64,000 nt of DNA, taken from positions 7,188,916-7,252,915 of the forward strand of contig CM054158.1 of assembly GCA_028751875.1 (NCBI GenBank), written 5' to 3'. The notes below the pieces were generated by a model. It did not search any database, was not told the DNA's origin, and was given only the letters and a program-made list of their open reading frames with translations. Below are positions 57,101-64,000 of this stretch, piece after piece; the stretch's first letter is position 1, and every line of letters starts with the position of its first letter. This DNA is from Rapana venosa (lineage: Eukaryota; Mollusca; Gastropoda; Neogastropoda; Muricidae). The position numbers and the translations under genes were made by a program.

Positions 57101-59442
57101 AAAAGGTATTGAAAGCAGGAAAACGGTATTTAAAGCACACAAAAAAGGTATTTAAAGCGGAAAAAACAGTATTTAAAGCACACAAAAAAGGTATTTAAAG
57201 CGGAAAAAACAGTATTTAAAGCGGGGTAAAACCAGGGCAGTGAAAGCGGGAAAAACAAGGGTATTGAAAGCACAAAAACAGTATTTAAAGCACACAAAAC
57301 AGTATTTAAAGCGGGGTAAAACCAGGGCAGTGAAAGCGGGGAAAAACAAGGGCATTGAAAGCGGGGAAAAACAAGGGTATTGAAAGCGGGGTAAAACCAG
57401 GCCAGTGAAAGCGCTCACAAAGAGGCCCTGGCCTCGGTACTGCGGGCACTGGGCCACCAGGCCGTGCTCCCCCTGATGCTCCACCAACAGCTGGGGCCGA
57501 AAGCTGCCCGCTGACCCCGCCGACCCCGCTGACCCCGGGGTCCACACAGGCAGCAGGGACTTGCCGTCCATGGAGGGGGGGACGTGACCCCCGGCCAGAG
57601 CGATGAAGGTGGGGCCCAGGTCGATGTTCATGGCGTTTTGCTGAAGGCACACAGAGAGAGAGAGGGGGAGAGACAGGTAACGGGCATGTAGGATCAACTG
57701 TGGGTAGAAATGATGCTGTGTAAAACACTAGAGATAATGTGCATGTGTGATGAAGTTTGGGTAGAAATGACGCTGTCTAAAACAGAAGCCTACAGGTAAC
57801 GGGCACGTAGGATGAACTGTGTGTAGAAATGACGCTAACACAAAAGCCTACAGGTAATGTGCATGTAGGATGAACTGTGTGTAGAAATGACGCTGTGTAA
57901 AACAGAAGCCTACAGGTAATGTGCATGTGTGATGAACTGTGTGTAGAAATGATGCTGTGTAAAACAGAAGCCTACAGGTAATGGGCATGTAGGATCAACT
58001 GTTGATTAGAAATGAATGACGCTGTTTAAAACAGAAGCCTACAGGTAATGGGCATGTAGGATGAACTGTGTGTAGAAATGACGCTAACACAAAAGCCTAC
58101 AAGTAATGTGCATGTATGATGAACTGTGTGTAGAAATGACGCTGTGTAAAACAGAAGCCTACAGGTAATGGGCATGTGGGATCAACTGTGTGTAGAAATG
58201 ACGCTGTGTAAAACAAAAGCCTACAGGTAATGGGTACGTAGGATGAACTGTGTGTAGAAATGACGCTGTGTAAAACAAAAGCCTACAGGTAATGTGCATG
58301 TAGGATGAACTGTGTGTAGAAATGACGCTGTTTACAACAGAAGCCTACAGGTAACGGGCATGTAGGATGAACTTTGGGTAGAAATGACACTGTCTAACAC
58401 AAAAAAGTACAGAGATAGAGAATTGGCATGTATGATAAACAGTGCAGAAATGACGTCATAAAAACCCCCACAGAGATAGATAATGTGCATGTATGATGAG
58501 CTTTGTGTAAAAATGACGCCGTCTCAACAAAGCACAGAGATAATGGCCATGTATACACTTTTCTGGGTACCTAGACATGCCGTGGTCTAAAAGCAAAGAG
58601 GTTTTCTTTGTCCAAATTCTGAGCTACCATGCTTCATGACCTACGGGGGTGGGATAGCCTGATGGTCAGGGAGTGCATGGTGTACTCTCCAGTCTGACGG
58701 CCCTGGCACAAGTCCAGACACAAGCCACCACTGAGAGGCCCGCCCCCCATTCAAGGGATTTTTCCCCTGATGTTAACATCAGTATTGACTCCACTACCCC
58801 TGATGACACTATAAACCGAGGTGCTGTGTGTGTATGAACACAGAACAGCTTGTGTGCACATGAAAACCTGTGCTGCCTTTCAAAAGAGGAGGGAATGGAT
58901 GACAAAACTGACAAAACCACCAGCACACGAGGACTGGATGTGAAAGAGTACGTGGGTGCTTATCTATTACATTCGAAACATAGAAATGAAACTTTTTTTC
59001 CCTAAACAAAAAACTACAAGCTGCCACTTTTTCTGCTTTGAGCTGACTGACGCCTGATGCTTCCTCTAGGCCGTGTTCTATGGCTGCTGAAAGTTACAAT
59101 GACATAATAATAATAATAATAATAATAATGTATGGAATTTATATAGCGCTGAATCTTGTAAAGCAACAAATCAAAGCGCTCAGATTTTATTTCATACCAC
59201 TTTAAGTCACGGCAGATCTCTCTCCGTGAAATTCGGGCTGCTCTCCCCGGGGAGAGCGGGAGAACGCGTCGCCACTTAGCGCTGCGCCACCCTTTCCCCC
59301 TTTTTTTTTTTTTTTTTTTTTTTTCCTGCAGCTGTATTTGTTTCCCTATCAGAGTGGCTTTTTTCTAAGAATTTTGCCAGGGACAACTCTCTTGTTGCCA
59401 TGGGTTTTTTTACGTGCGCTAAATAATTACGTGTAACACACG

Positions 59443-59473
<31 letters not shown>

Positions 59474-62400
59474 TAGCGCCCAGACCACCACTCATGGTCT
59501 AATGGATGGGGGAAAAATTTCCGGTCCAAACGGGGTACGAACCGCCGCACACTTCAGACCCGGACTTTTCGCTTTCTAGACAGGCGCGTTACCTCTAGAC
59601 CACCGATCCACCTACCCTCTATCTGGATTGTAAAGTGTGTTCACTGTTAAGTTTTTCTGGAAGAAAGGCAGGAAAATGAAGGGCCCAGGAAGGCAGAAAA
59701 CAGACAAGAAGGAGGTGACAGGAAGAAAAGGAACAAGGCAGTAACAAAGAGAGGGATAGAATAGAGGGAATTCCTGGCACAGAATTTCTAGAAGGTGAGG
59801 ATGCTATTTATACTGACAGGCCCCTGGTATCTCCAGGAGGTGTGTGTATTGTCAAGGAATGTGTTTGCAAATACACACTAGCATACATGTGGAAGTATAC
59901 ATAAGCGTACATACGTATAACGCAACAATATCTGCATGTCTGTGCATGGTCTGACAGAATGACTCACCTGTGTCACCTGTCCGGGCTTAATGCCCGGGCC
60001 TCTGACCATCAAAGGAACACGGATGTCAAATTCATACAGCTGCCTCTTGTCGTACGGCAGCCCAAACTGACCTGAACATAACAACACAATAATCATCACA
60101 CTTTGCCTAAAATAACAACAGAAATAAAGCCACAGCAACAAATTCCACAGAGGAAGGTAGACCTGGACAGCCAGCCACTTGGCGCAGTGGTTGGTGTCTT
60201 GGGTCACAGTCAGGAAGGTCGCGGGTTTGAATCCCATGCAGCCGCATCCCGGATCCGACTTTGGGGATGATGTCTAAACACACAGCAGAAACAAAGAGAG
60301 GGATAGAAAAGAGGGAATTCCTGGCCCATTATTTCCAGAAAGTGGGGATGCTATTTACACCGACAGGCTCCTGGCATCTGCAGGGGGCGTGTGTCTGTGT
60401 GAAGGCATTTAAAATTTTAAAAAGTTCATCCGTTCCTACCAGCATATAATGACCTAATCTCCTGAAAGGCAGAACAGGTTTTAACATGTGCGCAAGATGT
60501 TCTGTGGGAGCTTGGTCCACAGGACTTTGAGTGGAGAAGGCTGGTACTGATGTTAACTCCACGGGAAAAAAAAACCTTGACCATGGGTGCCTGTGTGGTG
60601 GTTCGATCCTGGGCAGTCAGACCACGAGCTCAATGCTCTAACCACCAGACCACCAGACTATCCCCCCCCCCCCCTTCAGGGCAACGAGGATGGCTGGCTG
60701 CTTTACCGAGGTGGTATCCGTTGTCTGAGGAGAAGAAGAGGAAGGTGTTGTCCAGCATGTTCTTCTCCTTCAGCAGGTTGTAGATGTTCTCCACCATGTC
60801 GTCCACTGACAGCAGAGTGCACCACCTGGTACATGCACACACACACGCACACACGCATATTTACATACGCAAACGCATGCACTCACATACATATACACGC
60901 ACATACTCACACACACATACAGGCACACACATACATAACACAATTTCTCTGATATATTTACACACACACACACGCTCGTGAGCACACACACATACACTCA
61001 AACCCTCACAAACGCACACAATTTCACTCATATACTCACACTCTCTCACTCATTCACACACACACACATACACACACACACACATGCACGCACATACACA
61101 CACACTCATATATGCACACACATACACGCACACACATATACATACATACACACACTCACATGCACACACACAAACACTTAACCGTCTAATATCACTTTTT
61201 GGTGGAAGGACATTAAACTGAAGAACTAACACACACACACACACACACAGAGCGGATCCTTTTGAATTTAAAAAAAAAAGATGTTCCTGTTCGCATGTAT
61301 ACTTTGTTGTTGTTGTCTGTGTGTATATTTTGTTGTTGCTGTCTGTGCATATATTTTGTTGTTGTCTGTGTGTACATTTTGTTGCTGTGTGTATATTTTG
61401 TTGTTGTTGTCTGTGTGTATATTTTGTTGTTGTTGTCTGTGTGTATATTTTGTTGTTGTTGCGTGTATATTTTGTTGTTGCTGTCTGTGCATATATTTTG
61501 TTGTTGTCTGTGTGTATATTTTGTTGCTGTCTGTGTGTATATTTTGTTGTTGTTGTCTGTGTGTATATTTTGTTGTTGTCTGTGTGTATATTTTGTTGTT
61601 GTTGTCTGCATGTATATTTTGTTTTGTTGTCTGTGTGTATATTTTGTTGTTGTTGTCTGCATGTATATTTTGTTTTGTTGTCTGTGTGTATATTTTGTTG
61701 TTGTTGTCTGCATGTATATTTTGTTTTGTTGTCTGTGTGTATATTTTGTTGTTGTTGTCTGTGTGTATATTTTGTTGTTGTTGTCTGTGTGTATAATTAT
61801 TTTGTTGTTGTTGTCTGTGTGTATATTTTGTTGTTGTTGTCTGTGTGTATATTTTGCTGTTGTTGTCTGCATGTATATTTTGTTGTTGTCTGCATGTATA
61901 TTTTGTTTTGTTGTCTGTGTGTGTATTTTGTTGTTGTTGTCTGTGTGTATATTTTGTTGTTGTTGTCTGTGTGTATATTTTGTTGTTGTTGTCTGCATGT
62001 ATATTTTGCTGTTGTCTGTGTGTATATTTTGTTGTTGCTGTCTGTGTGTATATTTTGTTGTTGTTGTCTGCATGTATATTTTGTTGTTGTCTGTGTGTAT
62101 ATTTTGTTTTGTTGTCTGTGTGTATATTTTGTTGTTGCTGTCTGTGTGTATATTTTGTTGTTGTTGTCTGTGTGTATATTTTGTTGTTGTTGTCTGTGTG
62201 TATATTTTGTTTTGTTGTCTGTGTGTATATTTTGTTGTTGCTGTCTGTGTGTATATTTTGTTGTTGTTGTCTGCATGTATATTTTGTTGTTGTCTGTGTG
62301 TATATTTTGCTTTGTTGTCTGTGTGTATATTTTGTTGTTGCTGTCTGTGTGTATATTTTGTTGTTGTTGTCTGTGTGTATAATTATTTTGTTGTTGTTGT

Positions 62401-63556
62401 CTGTGTGTATATTTTGTTGTTGTTGTCTGTGTGTATAATTATTTTGTTGTTGTTGTCTGTGTGTATATTTTGTTGTTGTTGTCTGCATGTATATTTTGTT
62501 GTTGTTGTCTGTGTGTATATTTTGTTGTTGCTGTCTGCATGTATATTTTGTTTTTGTTGTCTGTGTGTGTATTTTGTTGTTGTTGTCTGCATGTATATTT
62601 TGTTGTTGTGTGTGTATATTTTGTTGTTGTCTGTATGTATATTATGTTGTTGTTGTCTGTGTGTATATTTTGTTGTTGTCTGTGTGTATATTTTGTTGTT
62701 GTTGTCTGCATGTATATTTTGTTGTTGTCTGTGTGTATATTTTGTTGTTGTTGTCTGGTATATTATGTTGTTGTTTCTCCATGTGTATCTATTTCCCTAC
62801 AAAAGTGGCTTCTGTTTTGCAGAATTTTTCCCATGAAACGTCTTTGTTGCTGCGGGTTCTCTTACATGCAATGAATGAATACACACTGCACACAGAAACC
62901 TGGGTGTCTTGTCTCACTGGAAAGACAAGCACACAGACCACCACTCCAGGTCTGGAGGAAGAGGGAGAAGTTGGCGCTCCCACACTTCTGGCTCTGTAGA
63001 GCACGATGCAGAGCAAACTGTCTCACCTGTTCCTGAAGGTGTTGTCGATGTAGGTGACGGAGTTCTCAGGTAAAGGTACGATCGTCTGCTGTATCAACCA
63101 GTGCTTGTCCTGCACATGCACACATGCATGGCATTGTATATGCACGCATGTGCAAGAATGTTTAGGAACACACACACACAAATGTGCACACACACACACA
63201 CACACACACATGTGAACATACATGTGCTTTGAATTGTGTTATACTGCAATACATTACATCACACACACACAAACACACACAGATGCATGTATGCACACAC
63301 ATACAATCACATGCGCACACCCCTACAAACACATCACATCAATCATGGTCACACCACACTAGCACCCACACGTAGCCCCCCCCACACACACACCATCCCT
63401 TCCTCACACACACACACATATTCCATCCCCTCACACACACACACATTCCATCCCCACACACATACATTACAACCCCCCCATCATATACATTATTCCCCTA
63501 CTGCAACACACACACATATTCCAACTCCTTGCTCAGACACTCACACACACACAGAG

Positions 63557-63589
<33 letters not shown>

Positions 63590-64000
63590 TACTCGCACAC
63601 AACACACACACATACACTCACACAATTTCACTCATATACTCACACTTTCTCACTCATTCACACACACACACACACACACACTCACACACGCACATACACA
63701 CACACATATGCACACACATACACGCATGCACGTATACATACATATACACACTTACACACACATGCACGCACACACACACATGCACGCACGCACACACACA
63801 CATTTAATCATCTAATATCACTTTTTGGTGGAAGGATGTTAAACTGAAGAACTAACTAACTAACACACTCACACACACCCCCCTACCTTAGGTTTGACAT
63901 TAAAGCTGCCATTCCTAGGCGCCCTTTCCCCGGGGAAACTGCTGTTGTAGGGGTTGGCGGGGGTGAAGGGGGCGTGGCAGGCAGGGGTGGACAGCATCAT
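50969..64000 (-). CDS. GNS: N-acetylglucosamine-6-sulfatase, C-terminal 301 residues (7 exons, partial)
   Basis: Exons in transcript order: 64000-63887, 63109-63027, 60825-60707, 60071-59968, 57640-57419, 52835-52725, 51121-50969. They total 906 bases. Phases 0, 2, 1, 0, 0, 0 agree across every junction and all introns are GT-AG. The family is the lysosomal sulfatase that removes 6-O-sulfate from N-acetylglucosamine at the non-reducing end of heparan and keratan sulfate; its loss in humans causes Sanfilippo syndrome D. Landmarks are [22 protein letters not shown], the metal-binding [47 protein letters not shown] and VEVYELT. These follow GNS order and not that of SULF endosulfatases, which have a different C-terminus. 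The sulfatase signature with the formylglycine cysteine lies upstream of the window. Sequons NSS, NGS and NNT fit a glycosylated lysosomal enzyme. No stops or frameshifts occur, so the gene looks functional. Confidence 0.95.
51128..51575. repeat. 52-bp minisatellite abutting the last GNS acceptor, about 8 copies
   Basis: Units 'caacaaggcagtgttaactc', 'attgtgtacaggtcaatggc', 'ttcctaaacatc'. It begins within about 15 bases of the acceptor AG at 51122-51123. On the minus strand each unit contains GTTAACAC, which fits a loose branch-point consensus, followed by a pyrimidine-rich CTGCCTTGTT. Confidence 0.9.
51590..51795 (-). repeat. SINE family A with type II head
   Basis: Same switch from family A body to 'gacattcagtttgatttt' and the second tRNA-like head ('gaattgaacccagaacctca' side) as at 22430-22620. 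It lies in a GNS intron. Confidence 0.75.
51796..52134. other. GNS intron, unassigned
   Basis: No repeat family or exon recognised. Confidence 0.55.
52135..52395 (-). repeat. SINE family C right part with family D trace
   Basis: 'catctgaaagactagcaccc' and 'ggtctagtggatgggggaaa' match 59460-59515. The head ('gacctctagaccaacaaccc') is at the right. A family D fragment ('ttggtgaactcggagctcta') is embedded at about 52300-52330. Confidence 0.65.
52580..52680 (+). repeat. Family D repeat
   Basis: 'gctgcaaggttcaccaatgg' and 'gccgcattctgacttcgggg' modules, in the intron just below GNS visible exon 6. Confidence 0.6.
52725..52835 (-). CDS. GNS: GNS exon (visible exon 6) whose first codons belong to a tandem repeat
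   Basis: The acceptor GACACAG|AAC opens [20 protein letters not shown] ... [10 protein letters not shown], ending at donor CTG|GTAAGT, phase 0. CxPxCVCEDxxNNT is conserved in GNS. The first 26 bases of the exon (52835 to about 52810) are identical to the unit of the array that fills the upstream intron side (52836-54590). Confidence 0.93.
52807..54590. repeat. ~31-bp minisatellite made of a GNS 3' splice site and its first codons
   Basis: The unit on the minus strand is CTAACTGTGTGTGTGACACAG followed by AACTGTGATC. It contains a branch-point consensus (CTAAC), a TG tract, an AG acceptor and the exon's opening codons (AAC TGT GAT CCT AAC). There are about 50-60 copies over 1.75 kb, with length changes in (CA)n and loss of the TTAG segment toward the far end. 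The most exon-proximal copy is the working acceptor plus coding sequence (52810-52835). Because 31 is not a multiple of three, an extra unit would shift the frame and soon give TGA. Confidence 0.92.
54591..54769. repeat. Degenerate TACTGCACTG repeat
   Basis: Loose repeats of 'tgcactgta' type sequence. Nothing coding. Confidence 0.5.
54770..55222 (+). pseudogene. RTE-like LINE 3' end in a GNS intron
   Basis: Across frames it reads [70 protein letters not shown] and ERWRTLVA, the C-terminal tail of an RTE-type LINE. It differs in sequence from the 48950-49325 family. It is frameshifted at least three times and inserted antisense to GNS. Confidence 0.75.
55255..55470 (-). repeat. SINE family C fragment
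   Basis: 'cagttacagctgatttcgct', 'accaaagtggcttttttcta' and 'acctcagtttattctctaat' modules match 59200-59465. Confidence 0.65.
55471..55779. other. GNS intron, unassigned
   Basis: A short 'gccaacattcagcagttttc' duplication at 55490-55545, otherwise nothing. Confidence 0.5.
55780..56060. repeat. (CAC)/(CAA)n trinucleotide satellite
   Basis: About 280 bases of CAC, CAA and CAG triplets. Confidence 0.92.
56110..57416. repeat. ~20-25 bp minisatellite abutting a GNS donor, about 55-60 copies
   Basis: Units are 'ggtatttaaagcggg' plus an A-run, with TTTAAA/TTGAAA variants and longer forms ('ggtaaaaccagggcagtgaa', 'agcacacaaaa'). The last unit ends at intron position +4 of the donor of GNS visible exon 5. 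Confidence 0.92.
57419..57640 (-). CDS. GNS: GNS exon (visible exon 5) with GSA repeat insertion
   Basis: It encodes 74 residues: [29 protein letters not shown], then [13 protein letters not shown], then [11 protein letters not shown] and [10 protein letters not shown]. The GSA triplet is a small in-frame coding repeat where vertebrate GNS has a short loop. The donor is CTCTTT|GTGAGC. A tandem array begins at intron position +4. Confidence 0.93.
57665..58545. repeat. ~62-bp minisatellite abutting a GNS acceptor, about 12-14 copies
   Basis: Units 'acagaagcctacaggtaatg', 'tgcatgtaggatgaactgtg', 'tgtagaaatgacgctgtgta'. It starts about 25 bases upstream of visible exon 5, just before its polypyrimidine tract, and decays away from the exon (58380-58545). 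Confidence 0.9.
58546..58639. other. GNS intron, unassigned
   Basis: Short unassigned spacer. Confidence 0.5.
58640..58930 (+). repeat. SINE family A, plus orientation
   Basis: A worn tRNA-like head at the left ('gggatagcctgatggtcagg'), then the body in reverse complement of the other copies ('ataaaccgaggtgctgtg', 'tgatgttaacatcag'). Confidence 0.65.
58931..59189. repeat. Unassigned plus (ATA)n-tailed element end
   Basis: (AAT)n at 59105-59130 followed by 'gtatggaatttatatagcgc' and 'tcttgtaaagcaacaaat', a 3'-end module common to retroelements. No gene. Confidence 0.5.
59190..59625 (-). repeat. SINE family C, near full length with tRNA-like head
   Basis: The body starts 'accactttaagtcacggcag' and contains a T-run (59300-59324). 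On the minus strand the head (about 59615-59530) has an A box GGTGGTCTAGAGGTAACG and B box GCGGTTCGTACCCC. This is the reference copy for the fragments at 4966, 45912, 52135, 55255 and 62775. Confidence 0.8.
59626..59967. repeat. GNS intron with family D 3' module
   Basis: 'gggaattcctggcacagaat' and 'gaggatgctatttatactga' (59755-59840) match 60300-60385. Otherwise unassigned up to the exon. Confidence 0.55.
59968..60071 (-). CDS. GNS: GNS exon (visible exon 4)
   Basis: It encodes [20 protein letters not shown] and [15 protein letters not shown], the most conserved C-terminal sulfatase block, including the lysine of DKRQ near the substrate sulfate. The acceptor is TTCAG|GT and the donor CACAG|GTGAGT, ending in phase 0. 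Confidence 0.96.
60165..60400 (+). repeat. Family D SINE with tRNA-like head
   Basis: The head at about 60172-60238 has an A box CTTGGCGCAGTGGTTGGTG and B box GCGGGTTTGAATCCC. The body has 'gccgcatcccggatccgact' and the 'gggaattcctggcccatt' module. It shows that family D is tRNA-derived. Confidence 0.75.
60420..60672 (-). repeat. SINE family A, diverged, head at right
   Basis: 'cagaacaggttttaacatgt', 'tgatgttaactccacggg' and the minus-strand head with 'ggttcgatcctgggcagtca' on the plus side. It ends in a C-run at 60663-60674. Confidence 0.7.
60707..60825 (-). CDS. GNS: GNS exon (visible exon 3) with metal-binding motif
   Basis: It completes the arginine codon, then encodes [18 protein letters not shown] ... 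[14 protein letters not shown]. The Asp-Asn of SDNG are calcium ligands of the sulfatase active site in the family. The donor is CTCG|GTAAAG, splitting the glycine codon. The exon is 119 bases long. Confidence 0.95.
60830..61250. repeat. (CA)-rich tract with shared 3' module
   Basis: CA repeat with many variants. At 61185-61230 is 'ctaatatcactttttggtgg' plus 'aaggacattaaactgaagaa'. About 61010-61235 is closely repeated at 63610-63862. Confidence 0.85.
61280..62765. repeat. ~27-bp minisatellite in a GNS intron, about 50-55 copies
   Basis: Units approximate 'ttgttgttgttgtctgtgtg' plus 'tatattt', with CTG/TTG and GCATG variants. It is stop-free in several frames on both strands (up to 524 codons plus, 406 minus). 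These are artefacts. Confidence 0.92.
62775..62998 (-). repeat. SINE family C fragment
   Basis: 'tttccctacaaaagtggctt', 'tgctgcgggttctcttacat' and 'cagaccaccactccaggtct' modules, next to GNS visible exon 2. Confidence 0.65.
63027..63109 (-). CDS. GNS: GNS exon (visible exon 2)
   Basis: The acceptor TGTGCAG precedes GAC. It encodes [20 protein letters not shown] and IDNTFRN, and ends with AG of a split arginine codon at donor CAG|GTGAGA. KHWL is the conserved start of this segment in GNS. Confidence 0.93.
63115..63885. repeat. (CA)-rich intron, second copy of the shared block
   Basis: CA-rich throughout. 63610-63862 repeats 61010-61235 in the same orientation, including 'atttcactcatatactcaca' and the closing 'tcactttttggtggaaggat' module. 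Confidence 0.85.
63887..64000 (-). CDS. GNS: GNS exon (visible exon 1, runs off the window)
   Basis: Encodes 38 residues from [20 protein letters not shown] to FNVKPK, ending in phase 0 at donor AAG|GTAGGG. The motif corresponds to the PPAPHxPFTAA region of vertebrate GNS. The 5' end of the exon lies beyond position 64000. Two potential N-glycosylation sites (NSS, NGS) are present. Confidence 0.93.

Noticed and set aside
56483..57185. Frames of 160-177 codons with repeated FPAFNT-type peptide
   Set aside because: Translation of the ~20-25 bp array next to a GNS exon; the real exon (57419-57640) is separate.
61262..62836. 524-codon open frame (and 406 codons on the other strand)
   Set aside because: It is a translation of a 27-bp minisatellite; the peptide only repeats the unit and lies inside a GNS intron.

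Overview
The window is animal nuclear DNA, most likely from a mollusc and probably a gastropod. The evidence is spliced genes with GT-AG introns, many tRNA-derived and 5S-derived SINEs, decayed LINEs of several clades, a pogo-type DNA transposon, and a very heavy load of micro- and minisatellites. The phylum is inferred from this repeat mix and is not proven. Nothing bacterial is present.

Two protein-coding genes can be supported. (1) On the minus strand, seven exons between 64000 and 50969 encode the C-terminal 301 residues of N-acetylglucosamine-6-sulfatase (GNS), a lysosomal enzyme of heparan and keratan sulfate breakdown. All exon phases agree and all junctions are GT-AG. The N-terminal half, with the catalytic cysteine, lies beyond position 64000. 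(2) On the plus strand, 39441-39605 is the last coding exon of a CD225/dispanin-type small membrane protein. Its earlier exons were not found. A 3' UTR of about 2.1 kb probably follows it.

Layout: 1-8.4 kb holds SINE copies, satellites, one possible promoter/first exon (1.26-1.61 kb) and one weak candidate exon (5.58-5.68 kb). 8.4-9.3 kb is a LINE reverse-transcriptase remnant. 10.29-17.69 kb is a stretch of abnormal, homopolymer-smeared sequence in which two LINEs can still be traced in opposite directions; it looks like unpolished assembly. 17.7-31.9 kb holds LINE tails, a Rex1-like LINE remnant, SINEs and microsatellites. 31.9-36.5 kb is a second smeared, G/C-run-rich stretch with LINE remnants. 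36.86-39.11 kb is a broken pogo-like transposon inserted in a (TA)n tract. 39.1-42 kb is the CD225 exon and its 3' region. 42-50.9 kb is satellites and LINE/SINE debris. 50.97-64 kb is the GNS gene, its introns filled with tandem arrays and SINEs.

The most interesting observation is that tandem arrays sit on splice junctions. Upstream of the sixth visible GNS exon, about 1.75 kb of a ~31-bp repeat reiterates that exon's own branch-point-like motif, TG tract, AG acceptor and first codons. Upstream of the CD225 exon, a 52-62 bp unit carrying a branch-point consensus and the CTGGCAG acceptor is present five times. Other GNS exon edges (a donor from intron position +4, and two more acceptors) also abut minisatellites. 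This suggests that splice-site cassettes at exon edges served as seeds for tandem expansion.
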